The translations under genes and the position numbers were made by a program. DNA of 64,000 nt. It comes from Diphasiastrum complanatum. Lineage: Eukaryota > Streptophyta > Lycopodiopsida > Lycopodiales > Lycopodiaceae. Below the pieces are notes generated by a model. It worked only from the letters and a program-made list of their open reading frames with translations, did not search any database and had not been told where the DNA came from. This document shows positions 11,337 to 22,265 of this stretch, one piece after another (the first letter of the stretch is position 1; every line of letters begins with the position of its first letter). The stretch spans positions 34,772,645-34,836,644 of the forward strand of contig CM055100.1 in NCBI GenBank assembly GCA_029204225.1, in the 5' to 3' direction.

Positions 11337-12171
11337 ATGGCATCTATAAATGCATATCTTTTGGATACTAATGAAAGGCTCAACAAAACTAACTATTCCA
11401 TATGGAAAGTTAGAATGGAATCTATCATGATCATGCAAAAAATTGTAAATGGTAAGGAGGGTGAACCTATTCATCCTCAAGAAAAAGCCAAATACATCAA
11501 GAGGTGCAATGTTGCACTACATTGCATAAAAATGAATGTTGCAAATGAACTCTTAAGAGAGTTAGGAGATTGCACTTCAGCTCAAGATGCTTGGGAGACT
11601 TTGCAAAAGGTCTATGAATCCAAGAACCAAACTAGAATGTTAGCTTTGAAGAATTAAATCTATAGAAGCTATCAAAAGAAAGGAGAGAGTGCACATACTT
11701 TTGTCCTAAGAGTAAAGGAATTGAACAAAGAGCTAGCCTTTATAGGTGACCCTATCAAGGATGAAGAGCTTGTTCAACTCATATTGAATGGACTAAGCTT
11801 TGAATTTGACAATTTGGTTCAGGGATATGTAATTATGGGTAAGCTACCCATACTTGAAGAACTCCAAGGCACACTCATGGCCGAGGAATCAAGAAGGAGC
11901 CAAATGCAAGAGAGGACGGATAGGCTTTCCATCCAAGGTGGAGATGACCAAGCTCTCTTCACCAAAGGCAAAGGCAAGTCCAAAGGTAAAGGATCAACAT
12001 TCAAGAAGTCTACAAAGCTTGAGGATCAAGAAGGACCCCCAAAGGCATCTCCATCAACCACCAAAGTCAAGAAGGACAAATCAAAGGTGAAGTGCTACTA
12101 TTGTAGCAAGATGGGGCATTATGCCTCGGAATGCTTCAAGAGGAAGCAAGATCAAAGCCAAGCCAACATGA
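11337..12171 (+). pseudogene. Element B gag with a stop codon
   Basis: Gag starts at ATG 11337 and is open to a TAA at 11655-11657, where element A has a sense CAA, so a single C-to-T change truncates it. The same frame continues (ATG 11721 is the next internal Met) through a lysine-rich segment to a complete zinc knuckle, CYYCSKMGHYASEC, around 12092-12133. Compared with element A there is a short in-frame loss near 11438. The capsid core and nucleocapsid motif are otherwise intact. Confidence 0.88.
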
Positions 12172-13696
12172 GCAAAGAGGAGGAGGAGGAGAGTTCACAT
12201 GAGGACTCTCTCATGATGTCCATATTTTCTTCAACAAGCTTCAAAGGAGAAGATCCTTGGTGGATTGACTCGGGTGCTAGTTCACACATGACTAGTAAAA
12301 GGGAGTTTTTCTCTTCTCTCTTATCTTATGATGGACCTATAAAGTCTATCTATACAGCACATGATGAAGCTTGTAAGATTGAAGGAGTTGGTAGCATTCC
12401 CCTTTGCTTAGGATCTTCCAAAAAGATCAACATAGAAGGTGTTTTGTACATTCCTACAATAACAAAGAATCTACTAAGTGTTGGCCAAATGGTAGACAAT
12501 GGTTTCAATGTTGACTTTGCTTCAAATGAATGTTTCATCAAGAATAAGGGTAAGATAGTGGCTAAGGGCACTAGACTTGGCAAACTTTATAAGCTGGATG
12601 CATTTGTGGATACTAATGTTGTCATGTTGGCCGAGAAGAGCAAATATCTACCTTTACTTTATGGCACAAAAGACTTGGACATGTCAACTCGGGTTCCATG
12701 GAGGCTATGATCAAGGAGGAGTATGCTTTAGGCCTACCAAGGTCTATTGGGAAGGAAGACAAGGTTTGTGAAGCTTGTGCCTTATCCAAGGCACATAAGA
12801 AGGTGTTTCCTAACTCCATCACAAAGTCATCTCATCCTCTTGAACTCATACACTCGGATGTGCACATTGCTAGCACCAAATCTAATGGAGGTTCATCCAT
12901 GTTTTTAACCTTCATTGATGACTACTCAAGATATTGTTGGGTGTTCTTACTTTCCTTCAAGTCTCAAGTATTTGATACTTTTGTAAAGTTCAAGTTGTTT
13001 GTGGAAAAGCATCATAATCATAGCATCAAGATTCTTAGAAGTGACAATGGTGGAGAATTCATCTCCAATGAGTTCAAGGCCTTTTGTGAGGAGGAAGGGA
13101 TCAAGAAAGAGACTTCTTGTCCTTACACTCCTCAACAAAATGGAGTTGCTGAAAGAAGGAATAGAACATTATGTGAATGTTCTAAGGCTTTAAGATTAGA
13201 TGCTTGTTTGCCCAAATCCTTTTGGGGTGAGTCTCTTGTATGTGCAAACTACTTGATGAATAGGGTGTCTTGCAAAGCAATTGAAGGCAAAACTCCTTAT
13301 GAGATGTTGTATGGAAAGAAACCCAATCTTAATCACTTGAAAGTTTTTGGGTGTATATGTTATGTGCATGTGCCATTGGAAACAAGAACCAAGGAGGATC
13401 CATCTTCCACAAGAGGGATCATGCTTGGATATGCAAGCTCAAGCAAGGGCTACAAAGTCTATCTCCCATCCTTGAACAAATTTGTTGTTTCAAGGGATGT
13501 CATCTTTGATGAACATCATATGCTTGAAGAAGGCTCAAGTGCTCCAACAATCAAGAAGAAGATGGCCGAGGAGCAAGATCTTGGTTTTGAGGAGGAGCTC
13601 ATGGAGGAGCAAGCACCAAACCCACCTATCACACCAAGGAGATCTTCAAGGGCAAAAGTGGAGCCATCAAGGCTCACATATCAAGGCAAAGGATAG
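12172..13696 (+). pseudogene. Element B protease and integrase
   Basis: The gag frame runs straight into protease (WWIDSGASSHMTS near 12259). It is then lost by a one-base deletion near 12642, where element A reads AGCAAGATATC and B reads AGCAAATATC. The pol frame continues from 12698 with the integrase core (RSDNGGEF near 13037, GVAERRNRTL near 13144) and ends at TAG 13694-13696 in the linker before RT. Both lesions are point-like, so all domains remain recognisable. Confidence 0.88.
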
Positions 13697-13768
13697 CAAG
13701 TTGAGGGTATCTCATCCACTTCTTATGCTTTATCTAGTTTTGAAGAACCGTCTAATGTTGAAGATGCA

Positions 13769-15289
13769 TTGAACTCCAAAGAATGGTATAAAGCTATGTT
13801 GGATGAGTATGATGCCTTGATTGAGAATGAAACTTGGTTGCTTGTTGAGAGACCTCAAAGGAATGTAATAGGATGCAAGTGGGTCGTCAAGCTTAAGTTG
13901 AATGCAAATGGGAGTGTTAACAAACATAAAGCAAGATTAGTTGCAAAAGGTTATGCTCAAGAGAGAGGGATAGACTATGAGGAAACTTTTGCACCCGTGG
14001 CCAAGATGGTCACAATAAGGCCAATCATTGCACTTGCATCACATTTTGGATGGATTCTATGTCAAATGGATGTATCTAATGCTTTCTTGAATGGTTTTTT
14101 GGAAGAAGATATCTATATGGAGCAGCCACAAGGGTTCATCAAGCATGGAATGGAGAACAAAGTATGCCATCTCCAAAGAAGCATCTATGGCTTGAAGCAA
14201 GCCTCGAGATCTTGGAATTCAAGACTACATTGCCATCTTATTTCACTTTCTTTTGTTCAAAGTGAATATGATCCCACTCTTTACATTAAGTTTGATGATG
14301 TTGGTATTGTACTTTTACTCATTTATGTAGATGACATCATCATTAGTGGAAATAGTGTTGATGGTATTGAAAAAATCAAGATAGATCTATCCTTAGAGTT
14401 CAAGATGGTAGATCTAGGGTGTCTTCACTTCATCTTAGGCATAGAAGTACTTAGAGGGTCTGATTTTATCTTTATAAGTCAAGTAAACTATGCTCAAAGT
14501 CTTTTGAAGAAGTTTAATATGGAAGTATGCAAAAGTGTTGACACACCAATGGAGCAAGATGTAAAAGTGCCAAGTGAAGATGATGAAAGATCCTTCATGG
14601 ACATCACTTTGTTTAGGCAACTTATAGGTTCCTTAATGTGGATCACTATAACTAGACCAGATCTTAGCTTTAGTGTATGTAGGTTGAGCCAATCCATGCA
14701 AAAGCCATTGAATATCCATTGGAAAAAGGCTAAGAGGATTCTAAGATACATCTCGGGTACATTGGATTTTGGGATTCTATATAGAGGAGATGTGATTAAC
14801 CTTCATGCATTTAGTGATTCAGATTTTGCAGGGGACAAGAGGGATAGGAAATCAACAAGTGCCTATTCAACTTTCATAGGAGAAGGTGTGGTTTCATGGC
14901 TTTCAAAAAAGCAAGAAACTATATCTCTATCTTCAACCGAGGCCGAGTACAAAGCTTTGACAACCACTACAAAGGAGTTACTTTGGATCAAGAGATTATT
15001 GGTGGAACTAAAGATCATGGATTCAGAGGAGGCACCAATCATCTACAATGACAATATATCAGCCCAACACCTTGCATCTAACCCAATCTTCCATGCAAGT
15101 TCTAAGCACATTGAGATATGCCATCACTTTGTGAGAGAAATGGTGCAAGCCAAGGAGATTGCTTTGGAGCATGTTCCAAGCAATGAATGTGTAGCTGATC
15201 TACTTACTAAACCACTTCAAAAGACACCTTTTATGAAGTTCATATCATCACTTGGAGTGATTAGTAAAGCAATGATTGAACCAAGCTAG
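13769..15289 (+). CDS. Element B reverse transcriptase-RNase H (intact 506 codons)
   Basis: An uninterrupted frame covering the whole copia RT and RNase H. Motifs in order are WVVKLKLNANGSVNKHKARL near residue 34, QMDVSNAFLNG near 99, YGLKQASRSW near 140, the catalytic YVDD at residues 186-189, then the RNase H residues SDSDFAGD and STEAEYKAL and the terminal HIEICHHFVREM. The ATG at 13769 is an internal methionine of pol, because in a working element this is part of a polyprotein cleaved by protease. The upstream TAG at 13694 now separates it from integrase. Confidence 0.9.
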   Translation: MNSKEWYKAMLDEYDALIENETWLLVERPQRNVIGCKWVVKLKLNANGSVNKHKARLVAKGYAQERGIDYEETFAPVAKMVTIRPIIALASHFGWILCQMDVSNAFLNGFLEEDIYMEQPQGFIKHGMENKVCHLQRSIYGLKQASRSWNSRLHCHLISLSFVQSEYDPTLYIKFDDVGIVLLLIYVDDIIISGNSVDGIEKIKIDLSLEFKMVDLGCLHFILGIEVLRGSDFIFISQVNYAQSLLKKFNMEVCKSVDTPMEQDVKVPSEDDERSFMDITLFRQLIGSLMWITITRPDLSFSVCRLSQSMQKPLNIHWKKAKRILRYISGTLDFGILYRGDVINLHAFSDSDFAGDKRDRKSTSAYSTFIGEGVVSWLSKKQETISLSSTEAEYKALTTTTKELLWIKRLLVELKIMDSEEAPIIYNDNISAQHLASNPIFHASSKHIEICHHFVREMVQAKEIALEHVPSNECVADLLTKPLQKTPFMKFISSLGVISKAMIEPS

Positions 15290-15294
15290 ATAGT

Positions 15295-15303
15295 GAGGAG
15301 GAG
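15295..15303 (+). other. Polypurine tract of element B
   Basis: GAGGAGGAG directly before the 3' LTR, identical to the tract of element A. Confidence 0.8.
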
Positions 15304-15985
15304 TGTTAAAAATTCACAATTCTAGCTTGACTAGTTTTGGTCATATGACTTGTAAATAGTTAGATGGTCATGATGTGGCTTGTCACACGTGCAAAATAGC
15401 ATAGGATTCCATTCATAAGGATGTTCTCAAGTAGACCTAAGTGTTAGAACCTTTGGAATGAGTCCAAATTATGCTTAGATACAAGGGAGAAAAAATAGGA
15501 GCTATTTTTGGTAATTTTTGCATTGTTGAGGGATCTCCAAGATTCCAACCCTAACTTGGTAGGGATGAAAGATCCACCAAAATTAGCATTAGGGATAGGT
15601 TTAGGGCTACTCATACCTGCCCAAAACCGTGATGGATCATGTATATATAGGTGATGATATCTCACCAAAATCAATCAAGCAATTTCATGTTTTTTCTCTC
15701 ATAATGGTGCAATTGCTCTCTATGTTCATAATTGTTTGAGTACTTGTGATTACTAATGATTATAGGATTGAATGTAGGTCTGGTGTACAGTACTCAGACT
15801 GTGGGAGGCCGTACTTTCACACGTGTGAAGTCTTCTTCAAGGATTTGGGCCATTTAGTGAGGTTCAAGCATAGATTTTTGATGGATTTTGATGGTTCAAC
15901 TTGTGCTAATCTTATGAAATCATAATCTATTGTTTTCCTCATCATTTCAAGTGTTTTAGGATTCTTATTTGCTGTAATTTTTACA
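15304..15985 (+). repeat. 3' LTR of element B
   Basis: 682 bp, ending TTTTTACA and followed by the right ATCCT duplication. Palindrome TTTCACACGTGTGAA at 15815-15829. Confidence 0.93.
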
Positions 15986-17239
15986 ATCCTAACTCACCAA
16001 CATGAGCAAGAAGGCCACCAGAAGATTGCCAAGCTGTAGCAGAAGGAAGAGGGCCTCAATAATTATATCCAAAGCTTCTCCAAAGCTTTGACAGAGGCCT
16101 CCACGAAGGTGTGAGAGTTTCAATCCGAAGCGTCCCAACGGCTTGATCCCATCCAGACGCAACTAAACATTTTGGAAGCAGAGAATACGCGCCTGGGGGC
16201 GGAGGTCAAAGCCCTACAAAATGAAAAGCTCGTCTGGTTAGCTCAACTTACACCAGACTCAAGGCCGCTATCTGAATCAAAAATGAGTCTCTTTTGGCGT
16301 CAGGTGTAGGTCTATAGCCAAACCTTGAACAGCTACCAATCATAGTTTAATAAATATTGGGCAAAGCACAACTCACGAGCTCGCCCAGGCCAAACAAGCC
16401 CTCAAGGCTTGCCAAAAATTCATGGAAACGAAGGCCCAGCCCACCTCCATGGTAATTCCACCACCATCTATTTTTTACACTGCACAGGCCAGTACAAGCC
16501 AAGACCAAAGCTAGCAGGCAGCAGGGGGATTTAGCCAAGATCAAGGGTCCGAAGGCCGAGACCAAGGACAAACGAATATGGCTGCTGAGACGCGAGACCA
16601 AGGCCAAGGCGTAGGTACCAGCCAAAGCCAAGAGGAAGGACAAGCCACATCGTCCAGAGGTTCGCGCACGATATCTGTCAGTCGGGCCTTTCGAAGACCA
16701 AAGTCCATGGAGGAGAAAATAAATGAATTCCTAACAAAGTATCCCCATGAGTCATCAAGAGGCGGTTGGCAGATATCGTTTTCAGCTCAGACAATAAAGG
16801 GCAAGGAACTGCAAGCATTACCCACCCTCCAACCACAACCAGAGTGGCGTTAGCAGTTGTTTGAAAGAGACTCTGCCACCATCAGATCCTACGTGACAAG
16901 TCCGCAATAATTACGGGTGAACGTGCACTTCTTGTCATGTACACGACAATCCAAATGGGCGGAATGTCACATCCCTCTGGACAAGATCACACTTCAGAAT
17001 TTTAATTGGCCGATCATTCCATTAGATACGGGTGGACTACAGATGTAGATGTCAGAAGGGCTCTCACCACGTTCGCGAATCAATATATCAACTGCCCTGA
17101 TCCAACGGTCCGTGCGGCAGCCACTTACACCCGGGACTTAGAACATTTAATGGGCATTGAAACCAAATGGGATGATTTTCTTCCCTCAATATTCACTATT
17201 TTCATGCTTAACAGAGAGGAGGAGACTCTATCATTTTGA
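15986..17239 (+). pseudogene. Uncharacterised protein, C-terminal part
   Basis: After the right ATCCT copy the helix cut by element B continues in the same frame (THQHEQEGHQKIAKL) to a TAG. Further helical segments (LNILEAENTRLGAEVKAL, near 16166) and a Q/G/S-rich stretch (16578-16700) follow in shifting frames. The last open piece, 17006-17239, ends in a TGA and contains a charged, globular-looking segment (for example VRRALTTFANQYINCPDP). Several stops and frame changes show decay. There is no match to a family I know. The N-to-C order of globular, low-complexity, coiled-coil and basic regions might suit a gag-like structural protein, but that is inference. Confidence 0.5.
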
Positions 17240-17385
17240 GAGCTCAAGCATCCTCATTTGCTAATCACTCTTGCTTATGTTATTGTTGTGATTGCTTGTT
17301 ATTGTCATTTTCCATGCTTTTTGGTTTATGCTAGTTAAGGTTTTTCCTTGAGTAATGACATTGAGCATTTGAGCTAACCTCCATC

Positions 17386-17389
<4 letters not shown>

Positions 17390-17482
<93 letters not shown>

Positions 17483-17495
17483 TCTTCTTCTTCTC
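17390..17495. repeat. (TC)n microsatellite followed by (TTC)n
   Basis: An uninterrupted TC tract from about 17390 to 17479 passes into TTC repeats to about 17495. It separates the end of the unknown coding unit from the CACTA relic. Confidence 0.97.
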
Positions 17496-17895
17496 CTTCT
17501 ATTCTATCCTCTCTCTTCACCCAAAATCATGATGAAGTTAGTTTAGGGGAGTAGAGTTAGTGTGAGTAGTGTTAAGGGAGGTAGAGTTAGATGCAAAGTA
17601 AGAAACTAACTAAAAGTAACATCTATGCATAGTTAGGTACCTATCCAGTGATCTAACCCTTGTTGACAAGTGGGAGGGCTAAACTACGCAAGATCTTTGA
17701 CCCTACACCTACAGGGACTCGAAGTTTTCTTTGAACTTCTGCAAGCTTAGATCACAATGTCGTTCATCAACTACAAAAGTTTAATGTATAGAATTAGACT
17801 TTCATACCACTGATAACAAAAAAAAGATACAAATTCGTTTTAGGGTTTAGCGTTTGAGTGCATTGACTAAGCTTATCACATTTGGTTTATGAACT
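17496..17895. other. Spacer without a recognised gene
   Basis: No open frame of interest. Contains several GTAGAGTTAG-like words near 17550-17600 and nothing else that I can name. Confidence 0.5.
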
Positions 17896-17899
17896 ATGT

Positions 17900-19744
17900 A
17901 GATTTAACCACATCGGATTACAATGCATGTTACATTTGTGGACCACTTTTGGAGGGTCATCATAGCATGGAATGAATCCGTTGATGGTATGAAATGGTTG
18001 TCTATTTTACATAAATTACCATATTGAAGGAATTTATTAATAAATCATTTATTGGATCCTATGCACATATTCAAAAACGTCAGTGAATCACTATGGAACC
18101 ACATCATTGTCATAAAAGACAACTCCGCAGCTCGTAAAGATCTACAAGTGGCCAATGTGAAAAGACCCTATTGGATTCAATACACTGAAGGTGGAGATGA
18201 GATTCTACCTAGCGTGCCATGAATTCTTATAAAAGAACAACTCTCACATGTAAAACATGTCATAAAGCAAATAAGAACTCCAACAAGCTATGCACATTCT
18301 TTATGAAAATCATTTATCAAAGATGGTAAATTAAGTGGATTGAAATCGCATGATTGGCACAACATGTTGCAATTCATACTTTCACTTTCGATTCAAGGTC
18401 TCTTCAACGATGACGTACGAAGTACGCTTTACAATTTATGGCATAAATATGTATTATTTTAATATTTTTATGTGCTAAACAACCTAATGTTATATCAATA
18501 TTCTTGCAAGTGAATTTTCTCAAAAGAAATAAAAAATAATGAATTGGATTCCGTGAAAATCCAAATGATCGAAATGGTATGTTTGTTGGAAAGAGATTTT
18601 CCAACTTTCTTTTTGGATATACAAGTTCATCTTCTAGTGCATTTGGTCGAAGAAGTATCAATTGTAGGACCTGTGCACATGCGATGGATGTTCTACCTTG
18701 AGTATTTTATGAAAGTTTTGAAGGGCTTTGTGAGACAAAAGGCAAGGCCAAAATGTAGCATTGCAGAGGGTTGGCTTGTACAAGAATCTTTATTTTATAT
18801 CACTGAAATAATCTGACAATTGCATTTTACAAGTCCAAAAATGTGGTGTGAAGAAGAAGATGAACATGTTAAGGGTGAAGCACCACAAGGAAATGGTGTG
18901 CAAAAGAGACTTTCATCTCAATTAAAAGAGAAAATTGACACGTTCATAATATGGACAATTGGAAAAGTGGATTTCAAGGTATGAAGAAGCCAAAAAGAAA
19001 AGAAACATAATATTAAAACGAAAAAAAAAATATCAATCGAAGAAGAAGGAGAGCGTTGGAGAATAGTGAACCTTTGGAGCCGTTACCTTCAAAATGCACT
19101 CATGAATGGATTTTTGATACGATGCTAAAAGCAATAAAAAAACGGAAAAGAAGTGACCGAATTAGAATGGAAATTTGTCCGTGGATGTGGATTAAAGGTT
19201 AGTGTAGTATTGTCTTTGGAAGTTTTGTTTTTGTACTACTCAGTATATAAATAGTATTTTGATTTAATCAATTTTTTTTTTTTGTGTTTTAGTATAAATC
19301 ATACACTGCCATGTGGGCATATGGACACAATTATCATGTTGAGAGAGTTCACAACAGGTGACGTACATATGATTGCGGTATAATGGCCAACTTTCAGCAA
19401 GAGAGTCATTCTAGTGCGAGGGTCATAAATGCCATTTCAGGCGATCTAGACTTTGTTGGCACATTGCAACATATTTATAAAGTCGATTACGAGACTAACG
19501 ACAAATATTTTATTTTTGATGTGAAATGATTTAAGGTCATATATCATGGAAACAATGCCATGATTAAAAATGATAACTCAAAGTTTTTTCAAATCAACTC
19601 AACAAAATGTATATCGATGGACTCTCATGGCACTTTAGTATTGCCACGACATTCGGAATAGGTGATTAATATTCTCTACAATCCAATGTATTAATATTTA
19701 CAATGTCTTATTTATGTATCGATCTTATAAAACTAACTTAATTT
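17900..19744 (+). pseudogene. CACTA (En/Spm-type) transposase relic: TNP2, DUF4218 and DUF4216 parts
   Basis: Frame-broken but clearly TNP2-like. LPY.RNLLINHLLDPMHIFKNV (about 18020-18085) matches the conserved LPYW...MHIEKNV region, and LSGLKSHDWHNMLQF (18334-18378) matches the GLKSHDxH hallmark. 18544-18816 is a DUF4218 domain (HLLVHLVEE, GPVHMRWMFYLEYFMK, KARPKCSIAEG). After an apparent intron, 19290-19661 is a DUF4216 domain ending TLVLPRHSE. Numerous stops exclude function. It ends abruptly at 19744 inside what a second copy at 50566-51060 shows to be an intron, where gypsy sequence begins. No terminal inverted repeats were found. Confidence 0.8.
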
Positions 19745-20735
19745 AGATTGATTACAAAAGTACTTCAGAGGTTGGTGATCTATATACACTATAAACTAAC
19801 TACCATAAAGGTAATGCCTCCAGGTTTTAAGTGCATGTATCACAGTAAATAACTCTTTCTCCTAAATTGTGTAACGCAACCGAGGCCCCGTGAGTTTTTT
19901 GCTTTCAAACACTATCGGCCTATCCTCCTGTAGAAGAACTACCCCTATTGTTGAATCACTTGCGTCAGTTCGCACGACGTAAGGTATATCAGGATTTGCG
20001 ATCTGCAAAATAGGAGCTGAAGCAACCATTCGCTTGAGTTTCTCAAAGCATTGGTTCAATTCATCATTCCACTCAATAGGCTCGCTAGGTTGACTTCTTT
20101 TTTTCTTTTTACTAACTCTGCCTTTAGTCAAATTATTTAGGGGTGATGCCACTTTAGCATAATCCTCAATTGACTTACGAAAGAAAAGTATAAAATCGAG
20201 AAAAGATTTAACTTCTCTAACCGTCTTCGGTATCAGCCAATCAAGCATTTTCTTGACCTTACTCTCGTCAATCTCCAACCCATTATGGGTGATCTTATGA
20301 CCGAGGTACAACAACTCATGCTTAAAGAACTCACATTTAGATTCTTTAGCGTAGAGTTTCTCTTGTCTGAGAATATCTAAGACAGTCTGAAGATGACTCA
20401 AATGCTCCTTAAGTGTTCTAATGTAGATGAGAATATCAACTAAGAATACAACCACAAACTTCCCTAGATATGGACGAAAAAGATCGTTCATCATCTGTTG
20501 GAATGTAGTTGGTGCATTTGTTACCCCAACGAGAAATTCATAGTGACCGAATCTCGTCCAAAATCTAGTCTTCTGCATGTCATCCGGATGAATCCTAATC
20601 TGGTGATATCCGGTTCTAAGATCTATCTTCTTGAAGTATTTAGCTCCACCTAATCGATCTACCAGATCATCCATACGAGGCAAAGGATATTTATTTTTAA
20701 TAGTTACCTTATTCATTTGTAGTCCACACACATCC
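19745..20735 (-). pseudogene. Gypsy reverse transcriptase and RNase H
   Basis: RT reads from about 20735 leftward with motifs KNKYPLPRMDDLVDRLGGAK, FKKIDLRTGYHQIRI and TNAPTTFQQMMNDLF. The catalytic site reads FLVDILIY where FLDDILIY is expected, so the first aspartate of the pair is lost. RNase H begins at VRTDASDSTIGVVLLQE. A TAG at 19859-19861 interrupts it, and the frame then continues to EKELFTVIHALKTWRHYL. After another stop come YIDHQPLKYF and the junction at 19745. Substitution of the catalytic residue plus stops makes this inactive. Confidence 0.88.
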
Positions 20736-21241
20736 TAAAGCCTCCATCTTTCTACGCTTTCAGAAGAACAAGAGCACCCCAAGGCGACTTACTTGGCTGA
20801 ATATGACCCATCTTCAGGTAATTTTCAATTTTCTAGACTAAGGTATTCCATGAGGTAATTCTTTTGGAAATACATCTTTGAATTCAGACAATAACTTATT
20901 CTTCTCAATTTGCTCCTGATCTAAGTCTACCGAGTTAAGAATTTTGACAATTCACAATTACTTAGATACATTTTAGATAAATCCAAAATTGGCTTAACAA
21001 ATAAAGAATAACCTTCAAATTGTGAATCAAAAATCTCCATTACATTAGCAAATGAACTCATCTTAGATGGATGTACAAAATTGTCTCCAAACAATGTAAC
21101 TATTTCTTTACCCTCTTGAAAAGAGAGAACATGCTTCTCAAAGTCTATTTTAGGATGCTTATTAAATAACCACTCGTATCCTAGAATAATATCCGTACGT
21201 GCTAAATCTAAAACATGGAAATCAATTAACTCTCTATAGTC
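20736..21241 (-). pseudogene. Gypsy protease-RT linker and RT N-terminus (decayed)
   Basis: Between protease and RT no long frame survives. Near 20790-20815 the reverse strand still reads MGHIQPSKSPWGALVL, the conserved start of gypsy RT, separated from the next RT frame by a stop. The remainder should be the protease C-terminus and linker. Confidence 0.6.
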
Positions 21242-21655
21242 CTAGATCCAAACAAGGAGTCTTGGAACTTTCACATCCCACGTCTCCAACTGCGCTCCTG
21301 AAGCTAGATATACTCGATATCTATGGTTACTGGCTTCAGTTTTGAGTCCGAGTCTCTGCACAAGACCAGAGTTTATGAAATTATGAGTAGATCCATTGTC
21401 CACTAAAATACTAACTTCATGTCCATTCATAGTGCCTTTCAAACGAAATAAATCATTTGGTAAGAATGAAGTAGTACTGAAATAACAATCACACTCACAA
21501 TTAATTTTATTGATTTCCAGCTTAAGATTCTCTTTACCTGGCATCTCAATCACTTGAGCTGCGCCTTTCTTTCGTTTCGGGCAGAATTTCATAACGTGTC
21601 CAGGCTGACCACAATGGAAACAAACATTGGTCCTTCTAGCCTTTTTTCGGGACAA
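21242..21655 (-). pseudogene. Gypsy zinc knuckle and retropepsin
   Basis: Reads CFHCGQPGHVMKFC, a perfect CCHC knuckle, then a spacer. The aspartic protease segment VSILVDNGSTHNFIN follows; the usual D-S/T-G triad reads D-N-G here. In gypsy polyproteins this segment joins gag to RT. A frame change separates it from gag upstream. Confidence 0.85.
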
Positions 21656-21787
21656 CTTTTTCTTTTGTATAAATTCAGATGCAGCTTGATCCAGTTCGTC
21701 GAAATATTTTTTATTCTTATTCCTACGAACTCTTTTCTTCTCTTTTTTCTGGCTGGGTCCGGATGATCCAGATGGATTAGCTTGTAA

Positions 21788-22265
21788 CTACTTCCTAGAT
21801 GCCACAACCATGGAGTCATATGCTTTTGCAACATGAACTACATCATCAAATGTTTGAAGCACGTTACGCTTACACTTATTCTGATAATCTTCAGGCAGAC
21901 CTAGGATAAACTGCCACAGTGCCAGTTTTGCATCGAATGAGAGGACTTTATTCCATAAATCCATAAAATCTTGTAGGTACGAGTCCAAACTCCGAGTACC
22001 CCTCGTCCCATGTGGTAGGTTTAGGTTGTACGTCACGCCACCACGACAAAGCTTTACCACTGAAGAATATAATAACTCTCTCTATCTTTTTCTCCTCAAA
22101 GATTCCGTATAAATTAAAATAACCGATCCACTTGGTTAACCAGTCATCCACAATTTCAGGCTTCTTCTCTTTCTTCTCCCCCGAAAATGGTTCAGGTTGA
22201 AAGCCTGAATTTGGAACAGACAAAGCTCTCACTTGATTTAATAGTACGTTTATCTCATTAAGCAC
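21788..22265 (-). pseudogene. Gypsy gag (two overlapping frames)
   Basis: The frame 21948-22265 holds PEPFSGEKKEKKPEIVDDWL and ALSWWRDVQP, typical of the retrotransposon gag capsid domain. The overlapping frame 21788-22060 continues it with SLDSYLQDFMDLWNKV and LGLPEDYQNK. A frameshift lies in the overlap near 22000. Upstream, about 23000-23180 is the untranslated leader. Confidence 0.85.

Larger units (their letters stand above)
9845..15985 (+). mobile_element. Ty1/copia element B
   Basis: A structurally complete plus-strand copia element of 6141 bp. It has 5' LTR 9845-10526, primer site, leader, gag, protease, integrase, RT-RNase H, purine tract and 3' LTR 15304-15985, flanked by a perfect ATCCT duplication. 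I counted about eight differences between the two 682-bp LTRs by eye, so it is a fairly young insertion. Gag has a TAA, the gag-protease frame is lost near 12642 by a one-base deletion, and a TAG lies between integrase and RT. The element is therefore not autonomous now. It splits the helical segment of the unknown coding unit at 9844. Confidence 0.95.

Noticed and set aside
17900-19744. CACTA terminal inverted repeats around the transposase relic
   Set aside because: I searched by eye for CACTA-type ends and found no matched pair, so no element boundaries are claimed.
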